The notes beneath the pieces are model-generated. The model had not been told where the DNA came from. It saw nothing but the letters and a program-made list of their open reading frames with translations, and made no database searches. The position numbers were made by a program, and so were the translations under genes. Positions 13,118 through 25,800 of a DNA stretch of 64,000 bases are shown piece by piece; position 1 is the first letter of the stretch, and every line of letters begins with the position of its first letter. The stretch spans positions 62,001 to 126,000 of the forward strand of contig JAWPHD010001336.1 of NCBI GenBank assembly GCA_037043455.1, read 5' to 3'. The DNA comes from Cyrtodaria siliqua (taxonomy: Eukaryota > Mollusca > Bivalvia > Adapedonta > Hiatellidae).

Positions 13118-14559
13118 GGGTTAATGTCCTCATCCCTATGTTAAACAGCTTCAAGGCGTGGATCCTCTCAATGTGGGAAGGACACACATTTTTAATGTTT
13201 AGTCAGAACACCCATACTGCATTGAAAAAGATTTCCCATGCAAAGTTGCACATTAAACCGCGATTGTTTCAAAAATTCTAAGATTTAATAGGAGATGGGC
13301 ATTCCCTGTCAGTGATCCCATGATTAAGTCTATTGCACAACATCATTTAAAAGTTAGAGCGAGTTTGCTCATCACATTTTCTCTCTGTGGCGTCGTGTCA
13401 TCTCTGTATTGTCTTCAGCTGATCTTGGATTTCCTCTATACTTGACATACTGCAGAGAGAAAACGGACAGTAAATGAGCAGGACTAGTTGTTTTTTTCTT
13501 CAAAAGATTAAACTTTAAACTAAAGAATTACTAAGTTAACTGCCTCGAGGATGGAGGGTCAGTGTATAAAGTTATGGAACTTGGTGTCTAGGTGTCCTTG
13601 ATGACAATGAAGAGTGAAGACACGAAAAATTTAAATGAAATGTCAAAAATTATAGAATGTTTTAATTGAATCAACTGTAATTTTGAAATAATTTTTCCTT
13701 ATTTTGGTATAGTAACTTTTCAATGTTCTTGACCTACATGTATATTTGTTATGTAAAGAATACCTGTACTGTGAAATGACGCTTTGACTCTGTTTCATAT
13801 TATTGGCATGCATAAGCATTCATAGAGCACAAAGCAAATGTGCATTAGTTCTTGTGGTACTGAAATTATTCATTTGACATATTTTACAGGTATGTATTAT
13901 TATACTCTACTGATCTGATTGTGTAATCCCTAAGTAACTAGAAATGGGTCCATGGGGACACGGATGCTCCAACTGAAAACAATCAGCGAAAAATGTAAAA
14001 TCTGACAAAAAACTCTGGTATTACAAGTTGGTTTTGACACTGAATTGATATGCACATCTTGACATCATAGGTAAGCATCCTGTAAAGTTTCAAAACGATC
14101 GGTTGAAAACTGTGGGAGGAGATAGACACACAAACCTTTCGGGACGGACGGACACTCGGACATGGCTAACGTTATATGCCCCCTCATTCACATTCGGTGG
14201 TGGAGGCATAATAAAATGTTCTAAAACTTGTTTCAATAAGCATAGTAAGCCTTTAACAGATATAATTAAATAGTAGATATGTAAGCTGTTATTGTACTGT
14301 ACCTTCTTTCTATAGCAGATTGTCTGCAATAAAAAAAATAAAAACATTTGTTTTTTTCATATAGATTATGGACATATTTTACAACAACTTGATAAATGCA
14401 ACAAAACACTTAAAAGTAATGTACAGCAATTTTGTTGATATACATAATTGTTTTTGAGATTTCACATAACTGTTGTTGAGATTTTACATAATTATGGGTA
14501 GATATTCTCAGTTGTTTGAAGTTTAATTAAATCCATTTCAAAGTTACACAGTACAAAAG
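13118..14559. other. Intergenic with one decayed GGTGGAGGCATA repeat
   Basis: No exon seen. 13890-14215 holds a repeat ending GGGACGGACGGACACTCGG and GCCCCCTCATTCACATTCGG, pearl-like in composition. Confidence 0.45.
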
Positions 14560-15960
14560 ATCCTGTCAATCAAGTTATATAGCCATTGATTCTGTCAGGG
14601 TATTTGGGTATATATGATACTTACTGGAATGTACAAGTATAGATGGACAAATGCCAAGGCTACTGTTATATAGCCATTGATTCTGTCAGGGTATATATGA
14701 TACTTACTGGAATGTACAAGTATAGATGGACAATGCCAAGGCTACTGTTATATAGCCATTGATTCTGTCAGGGTATATATGATCCTGTCTATCAAGTATA
14801 GATGGACAAATGCCAAGGCTACTGTTATATTGCCATTGATTCTGTCAGGGTATGTATGATCCTGTGACTATCAAGTATAGATGGACAAATGCCAAGGCTA
14901 CTGTTATATAGCCATTGATTCTGTCAGGGTATATATGATACTTACTAGAATGTACAAGTATAGATGGACAATGCCAAGACTACTGTTATATTGCCATTGA
15001 TTCTGTCAGGGTATGAGGGTATATATGATACTTACTGGAATGTACAAGTATAGATGGACAAATGCCAAGGCTACTGTTATATAGCCATTGATTCTGTCAG
15101 GGTATATATGATACTTACTGGAATGTACAAGTATAGATGGACAATGCCAAGGCTACTGTTATATAGCCATTGATTCTGTCAGGGTATATATGATACTTAC
15201 TGGAATGTACAAGTAAAGATGGACAATTCCAAGACTACTGTTATATAGCCATTGATTCTGTCAGGGTATATATGATACTTACTGGAATGTACAAGTATAG
15301 ATGGACAAATGCCAAGGCTACTGTTATATAGCCATTGATTCTGTCAGGGTATATATGATACCTACTGGAATGTACAAGTATAGATTTACAAATGCCAAGG
15401 CTACTGTTATATTGCCATTGATTCTGTCAGGGTATATATGATCCTGTGACTATCAAGTATAGATGGACAAATGCCAAGGCTACTGTTATATAGCCATTGA
15501 TTCTGTCAGGGTATATATGATACTTACTGGAATGTACAAGTATAGATGGACAATGCCAAGACTACTGTTATATTGCCATTGATTCTGTCAGGGTATATAT
15601 GATACTTACTGGAATGTACAAGTATAGATGGACAATGCCAAGACTACTGTTATATTGCCATTGATTCTGTCAGGGTATGAGGGTATATATGATACTTACT
15701 GGAATGTACAAGTATAGATGGACAATGCCAAGACTACTGTTATATAGCCATTGATTCTGTCAGGGTATATATGATACTTACTGGAATGTACAAGTATAGA
15801 TGGACAATTCCAAGACTACTGTTATATAGCCATTGATTCTGACAGGGTATATATGATACTTACTGGAATGTACAAGTATAGATGGACAATGCCAAGACTA
15901 CTGTTATATAGCCATTGATTCTGTCAGAGTATGAGGGTATATAATAATGATACTTACTGG
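14560..15960 (+). repeat. ~82-bp minisatellite, about 17 copies
   Basis: Unit: CCATTGATTCTGTCAGGGTA, TATATGATACTTACTGGAAT, GTACAAGTATAGATGGACAA, TGCCAAGGCTACTGTTATAT. Variants carry CCTGTGACTATCAAG or an extra GGGTATGA, and these recur in blocks, showing higher-order duplication. Confidence 0.92.
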
Positions 15961-16328
15961 AATGCAAACTGTGAACGTATGAGACTCATTTTGTGCAATG
16001 TCTGGAAAAAAAGAAGAAAATTATTAAGTTGAATAGACCTCACACAACAGAATACTGTCTAAGTCAACATTTATTATGACATTTCATGATGTGGAGAAGG
16101 GAGTGGACCAGTTGCAGAAAAGCACAAACATAATTTATATATACAGAGTAAAACAGCAGGCTCTCTTGGATGAAAATTGACAAAATAAAATTCAATGCCC
16201 CAAAAGTCTGATGGTCCTAAATAGGCAGGGTTTGTATTTGTTACTTATTTAAAAAGCATACACAATAGGCAAATTATAGCATTCTGTCATGTGTGTTTCA
16301 AACCCTGGTAATGTAAATGACATATAAC

Positions 16329-16904
16329 CAGTCAAAGCTCTAACCTTAAACAGTTACGTGTTTCATAACCTTGGACTGTTATCAAAAAAACAACGAAAAA
16401 TGGGATAGTAACCAGAAGCAGTTACTACCACAAAATCATTCAAGTTTAGATGCATTCTGTCTTCTGTACAGGAATTTTCCCTGTATATATATAATTTTCT
16501 CCAGGTAGGGTGATTATTTAACTTTACAACCATGCAATAAAATTCTATGAGAATCGATGAAAATCCAATGCGCAAAGCCTCTCAAGTTACCTACTGTTAT
16601 GCAATAAAAATCATTAAAAATCATTTTGTAGGCACCAACATGACAATTAATGACAAACAGCTTATTGGATCTTCATGAAGATGTATTTATCCTTTATAAT
16701 AAGTATTCAGACATAAATAAACACTGCACATTTGGCAATTATTTAGATTTATTAGCAAATGATCTTGGTAACTGATTTAAGTTACAAATGGTTATTAGGG
16801 AAAAGTATCTGCTACTCTAAACCAAAGGGAGATAATAATTTGGCTTTTTAATAACTTCCAGCAGTTATAAAACTTGTAACTGTTTAAGGTTAGAGCTCTG
16901 ACTG
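16329..16904. mobile_element. TIR DNA transposon E (576 bp, 5-bp TSD)
   Basis: A 29-bp inverted repeat with one mismatch: CAGTCAAAGCTCTAACCTTA and on to 16357, and its inverse at 16876-16904. Flanked by ATAAC at 16324-16328 and 16905-16909. Non-coding. It has the same 5-bp duplication and CAG start as elements A, C and D. Confidence 0.85.
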
Positions 16905-16909
16905 ATAAC

Positions 16910-19709
16910 TCAATTTCATCTAATTTCAGTAGTTTTTAGTCAAGTCCAGTTCATACGCACCTCCTGCGAATTGTGTATCACTGATTCTTGCGAGGCAAAA
17001 TTCTTGGCGGCTTGAGCTAACAACTGTAAATGAAATGGATTTTTAAATACATAAAAGTTAAATGATGCCTTCGCACATGTCTTGCCAAAAAATGATGAGA
17101 TAAGTATAGAGATATGGTTACTAATATTTTGGCAGTCATCAGGTAAGTCTTAAAATATTCTTTTTATTATTAAATGCTTAATGGGAGCCTTCAATATCAG
17201 AACTTTTTCCAGTTCTACTTCTACTGATATACAGCAGAAATGACATTAAATCTGATGTATTTTGACTACTGTAGTCCTCTGTGGGGAGTGGACGTCAAGT
17301 CTGCGAAATGCAGGATAAGGACATCTGTCACATCAACAAGGAGGTCCTGTGTATTAAAGGACATCTTCTGGAAACGTTATATAATAACAAATGAAGATCA
17401 ATTTGGATTTGAAAAGTGTGTCTATGGAACATGATGCTATGCATAGTGAATAGTAATATTAGTATCAGTGTCACAATCCCCTCAAAATACCACTGGCACT
17501 TGCTGTACTCAAAGAAGTGACCCGATTGGACGATTTTAGGTTTCCGATGACATATGTTGTTACTGTTAAAAAATGTATCCAATTGGATCACTTCTTTGAG
17601 TACAACCAGTAGGTAACATAAGTAGGAAATATTGTAATGGTAGCAATCGGCGATTTCTCTTAAATTTCTCACCACAGAGTGCTTTCTTGTATAAACTGTG
17701 AATATACTGTGATAAATGGGAATCTGAGCTAACGAATGGTGTAAAGGATTTGAATCAATTTGACAAAGATACAGACTTCAAAACGAGGTTGGTCAATTTG
17801 GTGTCAACAACCATCCTTACCATGTGCTTTGTAGATAATAGGTGTTTTAATATATATAATTTTTTTTAGAGTGATCCATACTGTGGAATCAAGTTTGACT
17901 GATCTAGTCATAACAGCTAAATTTATGGCAAAAGGTTTTGAAAAACAAGATATATATGCAAACAGTATTAACATAATTTATGGTTCATGAATGAAATACA
18001 AATTTACCGCAAGAAATTAGGCTTAAGATGTGCATTTCTTGTTACTGCTTTTGACAATTTTGATAAACGTGTTTGTCTTCGAGACCTTACAAAATTAATT
18101 ATATGTATCATTATATGGGCGAAGTGATTTGGGGCGAATGAATCAAATCGCGGCTAATGTTCGCATTTAGTTGGAAATTAATATAATACAGTCGTTATTT
18201 TTATATCTTACATCTGTCGACTTTGACGTTCTTATCACATGTCTCACTAACGAGCCCAAATCATTAATATTTGCCGTAACCTTCTCATTTAACTTTAATT
18301 TTGTTTCTTGATTCCAACTTGAGGAAGTCATTTTTTCGACGCATTTGATTTAAAAATGTGACCGCTTTTGACAACAGAATATGTTCTATTAGTATATGTC
18401 ACAGGTTGGCCCTGGTAATAAGTCATGTATCCTATATATTTACTTAAATCACAATGTTTGAAAATACCGTGATTTATATAAGATAATATAGATCTACCTA
18501 AGTCTATAGACATACTCTGTAAAGTTCGTAGTGGAAACTCGACTAAATCGTATTCTTATTCACTGTTCTTAAGGCATAAACTAATCGATTATACCTACGT
18601 ATGCTAAAGTGGTTCTCACAATGCACCAAAATTTGTTGTGCAACTACTGAATTAGATGAATTGTAAACATCTTTTTATTTGAATGATTTAAGATCATTTT
18701 TAATGAAACCTGCACTTTATGGTCATGTAACTGAAAATTAAATATCAGTTAAACGTGTAATCCGAGCCTTCCTGACACTAAAAGCGTGTTTTTTTCTGTT
18801 GCTTATAAGTTTTTGCATGATTTATGAATTATGTACATAATAAATCCTATAAATCCATGCTTATAGGTACAGCCAGATGAAATAACAAAATCGTAAAACG
18901 GGCTGGTAAGGTAATGTCTGAGAATGCTCGGATTATTGAACCTGTTATACGGAGCTAGAAATCTGAAACCGGTGTCATAAATAATGTCATAAAGAGATAT
19001 CTGCCTAACATTAAATTACAAATATCAATTAGATCTATATATTAGCCTATCGAATATCGCTTGGACACCCTCCTTCTCTCAACCCCATCCCCCATGTAAA
19101 CTTCAGCAATGAAAACTGAGGCTGTATGCATCACTTGGTTATTTAAAATGTAAACCCCTCCGCATTAACAGAATCGGCTAAAAATATTACGCGTGCGGTT
19201 ATAAAACAGAACACAATTCAGTTATAAATAAATGGGTTACGATGATTACATTTTGGGTGGGCAATTTTTCTGAAAGGGGTATTTTTAAGTTAATTTTGGG
19301 AGAAAAAAAGAAGTATTTTGCTCGGGGAAGACGCTGTTGTGGGGTCTACAAAGAAGGGTAAAAAAAAGGCCTCTGTTTACGTTACGTGGCATTTTTAAGC
19401 GACAGAGAAAGTGGGTCTTTTCAAGTGAAAGGATCAACATGATCAAATTCGATAAAAAAATAATTTTTAGGACAGTTTTATGATGTAGTGTCATCAAAAA
19501 TGTTTAGTCACTGAAACAGGGCAGCCAGCGATGTATTATAGTCTTCTTTTTTTTTTAAAAAGACAGTATTAAATATTAAAAATGGATGCATGATCATTTT
19601 ATACATGATGATAATATATACAGCTGTATATGTTTTGTTGTGAAATTTCAAATTAGTATTAACGAGTTTAGTATATTTGGATAGGTAATAATTGGTATAT
19701 AGAATCAAC
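16910..19709. other. UVSSA upstream region
   Basis: No coding exon recognised apart from UVSSA. Contains the foldback at 17494-17620. The immediate 5' flank is AT-rich with few CpGs and no clear TATA or initiator, so the transcription start cannot be placed. Confidence 0.45.
17494..17620. mobile_element. Foldback element (about 125 bp)
   Basis: GTACTCAAAGAAGTGACCCG near 17505 pairs with the inverse GGATCACTTCTTTGAGTAC ending near 17604. The arms extend into CCGATTGGAC / ATCCAATTGG, leaving a short loop. No coding potential. Confidence 0.5.
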
Positions 19710-19840
19710 ATGGCTCCAGACAGCGATCAGCTGGACAAGGATATCTGTAAACAGATGAACAGCCTTGTTGAACTACTGACAACATCAGGCAAACCCACAC
19801 TCAACCCAGATATTATGAAAAAGTTCAAGAAGTTATGCAG
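19710..19840 (+). CDS. UVSSA: UVSSA exon 1 (start codon)
   Basis: Encodes residues 1-43 and two bases of codon 44, ending at GTACAG. It begins MAPDSDQLDKD and runs into LVELLTTSGKPTLNP, which matches the conserved UVSSA N-terminus. The open frame begins about a dozen residues earlier than in human UVSSA; M16 is an alternative start that would match the human length better. Confidence 0.93.
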
Positions 19841-22800
19841 GTACAGATAAAAAAAAAACATTTACAACTTAACAGGACACCAACAATCTTGATATATTAA
19901 TTATTTTTACACTTTTTGTCGAGTCGCTTTAGCGAAAAGCGTAAATACATGTAGTTGGTACAATGGCATACATTATGTAACATACATCCGTCCATTACTC
20001 AAAATGTTCAACACACAGAGCATCCATCTTGGGGAGCATTCATTTGTTCTTCCATGAAAAACATAGGGTTACAATACAGTTAGTAGCAAAAAAAATGGGT
20101 TGGTGAACCAAGTTGAAACAATGTTAACTGTGGTTTCTTTTTGTCTTTCTTTTTGAAAAAGTAACTTCAAAATAAAAAAATTGTCATCTTGACAGGGAAT
20201 ATAAGCCAGTGGCTGGGGTGAAGATACAGTTTATATTATACGGTCCCCATGGCACCTCCACATTTTGGCAATACTTGCTAGGCTCGCGTTAACCATTCGC
20301 CAAATCGCCATAGGCAAAAAGAAACCCGAACTGGCGAATGAAAATCGTAAGAAATACATATCAAATTCGCCAGATATCGGCCGTCTGGCGAATCCAAATT
20401 TCCGACAGATTTTCTCTACAATCTCGGAAAATCCCGAATTCTAATACACAAAGTCTTTCACTGTCTATAAGCCACTACCCCGCTGGGTGTTGTTAGCTAA
20501 TTAGCGACAATCAATCTGGACTGATAAACTAATTATCGCAGTGTTTATTGAAGACCGCTGTCAAATTGTCGATGTGCGATAGACTCCGCCCACTGTTCCG
20601 CCTCTTGCTGTCAATCAACTGGTTTGTGACCCCGCGCTCAATATTATCCACATATTTAACTGCGTTATCGAGCCGGGTAAAGCATTAAAAATAACATGGC
20701 GCCCTCTAGCGACTAAAATGGCTTTTCAAAACACAAATTTTGCTTACGAATTAAAAAGCTAAAGATGCCGTCGGTGTTTTTGAACTTTACGATCACTGAT
20801 AAGACTAATTAGTTGTACGGACGGTAGCGTAAACTGGAACAATGGCAAGTGTCTCCGAGTTGGGATAATTTATGGTTGAACAATCAACATGAACAAATAC
20901 GAAAGGTGCGCTTACTCAAAATATTGGTACAATTTTAGAATGAAGTGGCTTTTATTACTTACTCTGTGCATGATATTCGTGGTGTATGTAGCATTTCTGA
21001 ATTGTGTCTCACAATGCAGCGCCGCGATCTTTCTAGTTGGAACTCCAGTTAGTTGAACTTGTTTTATATGCCTAAGCTTAGCCTTACATTTTTAAATATA
21101 TTTATTTTATTTCTATGAATGTTACTGTTAGTAGGTATATTGAAATACATTTAATGAAAATACTAAATGGTCTGATCAATGGTGACAAGAGTCTGTATTT
21201 TTTATATTTTCTTATTATATGCATGCATTCATTCTGTCCTTTTTTAATTTTCAGTGGACAATTTTTAAAAATTAAAAAAGGATTAAATTAAATACAATTT
21301 TTAAAACTTTTTGGATATTTTACAGCTCCACTATTATAAGTTATTGTAAGCACTAAAGCAGAATGCATATGATGTGGATATATTGATACCTGTACATGTA
21401 GGTTAATAACGCGAAGTTTTGGCGCCTCCAATTCGTTAAAAAATATCTCGGCAAAAGTCTGGCTAAAGACATTCTAATCTGGCTAAAGGAATTTTTAGGG
21501 CTTTAGCCAGATTTGGCTAAAGGGTTTAAAATCCTAGCGCTAGCCTAGACTTGTATTTTATTATGTACATACTACAGAACATCTGACCTGTACGTGGACC
21601 ATGCATTCAAGCTGCTGATGTCACAACTGACAGAGGAACATGCGGAGATCCGACTTTCCACGTTCCTGATGATGGAGGAACTGTTCAACAGGTCACACAT
21701 GTTTAGGGAACTACTCATCACAGACTTGCAGACATTCCTAGAACTCACTGTTGGTAAGTTCATTCAGTGTTTCTTTACCCAAAATATTCGGCGAAATTCA
21801 GCTCCATTCCACTCCCGAAATAGTATGTTTTTTTCCCCTTTTATGAGAAAAAAATTCCCCTCAAAAAACTTTTTGGTATGTTTCTTAGTTGACCAACCAT
21901 AACATGTCCATCAAATATGTTCCTGAACAAAATTTAGTATTAAATGAAAAAACTGCGACTTAATACATATAAAAAACTATGATCTTTCTTTTTCCTTTTA
22001 ACTTTGTCGAAATTCCCCCTTTTTCCAATTTCGTCGAATTTTTCCCCCTCTAAAGGGCTCCAACCCCCTTCCCCCAAAAGTAAAAAAACAACACCGTCAC
22101 TGTATGGTTTACAACCCCACTGTTGTATATGTGTGATCTTCAGACAACTGTTACAAGAGATTAAAATGAAAAAGAATGCTATACAATTTATGGAATAACA
22201 TTTTTGAAAATTTTATACAATTGTAAAAAAACAATTATTTGTTAAGAAGGCAAAAAAAAAATATTTAAAAATGTTTGACTTGCTTTGATGAATGTAAATA
22301 TAACAAACTGCCAGAAAGAATATTTCAACAAACAGCATTCTATCGGAACACTTACACTCGAACAAATCATTTCCATATCCGACTAATTTATATGTCAAAT
22401 CACGCTCACATGCATACATTTTACGTTCGCAAGCACTCTGAAAATTTGACTAAAATGTTTTTGTCTACGGTTTTTTAAACAAAATGGAGTATATGTTATA
22501 CCAAATATCGATAAAATTAAGTATAATTTAACCATGATTTCAGTTTCATTGCTGTATATTGTGTGAATTAAATAAATTCAGTTGAAATGTATGATCATAT
22601 GAACAGTATTTTGAGTGTAACCTCTAAGCTAAAATTCATAAAATTCAAACACAGACTGTCTCGGATTTCAGAGGACTTCACCCCACTGACCCCATGAACT
22701 TTATTGCATTTTCCAACACCCAAAAAGTCATACAGGTACTTGCATCACCCTCTTTACCATCCTTAGACTATACTTCCCACAATTCACCCAATGGACCTTG

Positions 22801-25800
22801 TTGCAAATTGGCTACACTCAGATTTGCCTATACCTTGTTCCAAGATACGGGATGTTTATGATATGTGTACTTTCGCATGCAAGAATGCTAAAGGCTGACG
22901 TTCTCAAAGTGTCTATAATTAGCTTAATTTTTATTAAAAGATAAAAAATGCTTAAAACTATATAAAGCATACAAGCAGGTTTTAATTAAAATTTATGGAT
23001 GAATTAGCCACCGTGTTTTTGTACAAGGACCTTTTCATTGTGCAGGTATAGGTCAAGACAGACCGCTGCCACCTCCGAAGCTGGCCGCCCAGATGCTAAA
23101 GAGCCAGGCATACAAAAGTATTCAGCAGTGGTACGAGAAGTTTGGGGAAGCATACAAAAAACTGTCTCTAGGATACCATTTTCTAAAAACTTGTAAAAAG
23201 GTTTGTTGCACATTCTTAAAGAAACTAATCCGCCAAATAACGGCAAAGTTACACTACAAAACCGTTTATCAAAACTCTGTCCAGGTGTTCAGGTCATATA
23301 AAAAAATGTATATATGCCAATTGAAGGTAAAGGTTTATGTTCTTGAATATGCGTAAAATAAATTATGAGTTGGTAACTTTTTTTTATAATTCGATGCTCC
23401 ACTTTTGAGGTTTGGTCTGGCTGGTTAAAGCTGTTTATATTGTGTCTGTAGAGTTTGGGATTCTCAAAATATGTAAGTTATAGATATACCTTGTTGTCAG
23501 TAGGTTTAGAAATGGTGTACATATTTTGTAAAATGTGACTGTTGTTTACGGGATAGGGAACATTTGAGATTAAACTGTGATTCTTTGCTGTTTTCTATGT
23601 TGTTTATCGATATGTGTTGTCTGTGTTGTTTATGTGTTGTTTATGATTTGTTTATGTAGCATAGCAAGATACTTCAGGATCACTTTGTCCGTCCGTCCGT
23701 CATCTTGTCATAATCTCATTTTCTGTCATCTCAAAATGTTACCATTTTCAGTAATATTTTCATTTTGTTATATTTCTGTGTATTTTGTTCATTATTATTT
23801 ACATATAGTTACAACATTTTGCATTAACACCTTGAAATGTTTATCTTCACATGTATAGGTAGACTTCGATAGTATCCAGGCACGACGTGAGACAGAGAGA
23901 CGACAGAAGGAGGAGGTAGACAGGAAAATAGAGGAGAACAGGAAGGCAAAGTTGGAGAAAGTCCTACATGAGTTCAATGGTATGTTTGTGTTTCATCTAT
24001 CATGAATCATTGGTATAATATAGACTGGTGTGCACTTTTTACAAAGCTAATATTTACCCTTGGTATAATATAGACTGGTGTGCACTTTTTACAAAGCTAA
24101 TATTTACCCTTGGTATAATATAGAATGGTGTGCACTTTTTTTACATATTAATATGACAATACTTTTTATCATATTATTCATATTATTATATGTGGTAATG
24201 CCTCTTGTGAATGTTTTAAGGACAAGTTTTAGATGAAAATATTTCATTCATTTTCTATTCAAGAAAAATATAACTGAGAATGTGAGAAATCAAATTATAA
24301 TATTATATATTATTCACTGATTGTCGACTTGCAACAACATTCAATATTTATTCTAAATGACACTCATAATTATCAAATCAAAAACTAAATGTTTCTACCA
24401 ATTGTAGTAATAGAGACTGGTATTTTTAGATTTCAAGCTGGATATCAGCATGTGTGTAACTGAGGTAGAGAATGGTGTCCAGCTTTTGTTACCCCACCCA
24501 GAGGACTTCTTCATTAGTGTAACTGAACCTTCCGCTACCACTAGCACACTGAAGACTAACCAAGATAGCATCTCATCTACTGATGCAATGTCTAGAATAA
24601 CAAACAGTGCATGTATAATCACAAGTGATGATGGTGCAGCTTTAAGTTGTGATTCTACATCCACAAAGGATGTTGTAACATTGTCGTCTGGTCGTATCTC
24701 AATGGCAGATGAAACAGAGAATTCCCATAGTTGCAAGTGCAGTTGTGACAAAAAGGAATTGGACAAAAGTTCTGAAGAAAGTCATTATTCTCAGCATACT
24801 GAAACAAAAAAGGAGAAAGTGATATGTGGTGTACATTATTCAAAAGAAAGTGTACCAGAAGAGGATAAAACCAAATGTAAACAGAAAGAAAGTGAGAAAG
24901 CTGAAAAAGTAGAAAACAATGGACATGAGGCTGTATGCCATCGGACTAGCAGTGATGTTAACTCTGCAGACTGCAATGTCTCGGAGGGTACTAGACCTAC
25001 AAGTAATGAAAATGATAGTTTGAATGATGATGACAATGCTGCTGTTGATATAATGGGCAGTGATGTAGATGGGGATGAGGAGGAAGAAGAATCAGACTAT
25101 TCAGATGGTGACTTTGAAGATGTTTCCGGCAATTCTGGCTTTAGACAGGAACATGGATTGTTTTCCCATAAATTTGAGATAACTGTTAAGGTTGGCGGAG
25201 CGTCATCCAAGCTAGAGGTGACAGACGACAACAGAGATATAATCCAGGATGTCCGGGAACGATACAGACTCATGAAGTCCAAGTACTTGCCTAGTGTTAA
25301 AAACTGGATACAGGTGGGTCATTGTTTGATATTAATCCTCAACATTTTATACTCAATTTTTTACTTTAAACCTAGATGATACCCATTTACTGGAATTATT
25401 CAGATATTACTCTATTTTCTGTACAAATAATTAATGCCTTATAGTGTGTATATATATATATAAGTAAAAAAAAAAAATTCTTATCAAGTGTCACGTGCAT
25501 TAAGTGTCATGTGTATACATGTTATAATCAGAGATGTGATAAACTAGAGATTTGCAACGTATGCTTTCCGATAGATAATACTAAATATTTCACGTATGAC
25601 ATACTTTCATTTGTAACTGTATAGAAATTGTCATTTCATAAAAGCAAGGCTGCACATGGTCTCAAATTAAATGAATGAATGGTGTTCTACGGCACGTCGT
25701 CACATATAAACAGGTCATATTGTGCGCAAAAACTGATGAAAGATGAAGAAATGAAGTATTAATTATATTCATGTGTATATACATTGCATGTAGTCGATGA

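Noticed and set aside
14560..15960. Possible structured RNA or centromeric satellite
   Set aside because: A local minisatellite with irregular higher-order blocks; no evidence for RNA structure, and the array is far too short for centromeric satellite.
17328..17675. 115-residue minus-strand ORF
   Set aside because: It overlaps the foldback element, and no domain or coding signature was seen.
24395..24766. 123-residue minus-strand ORF
   Set aside because: Antisense shadow of UVSSA exon 5; no family resemblance.
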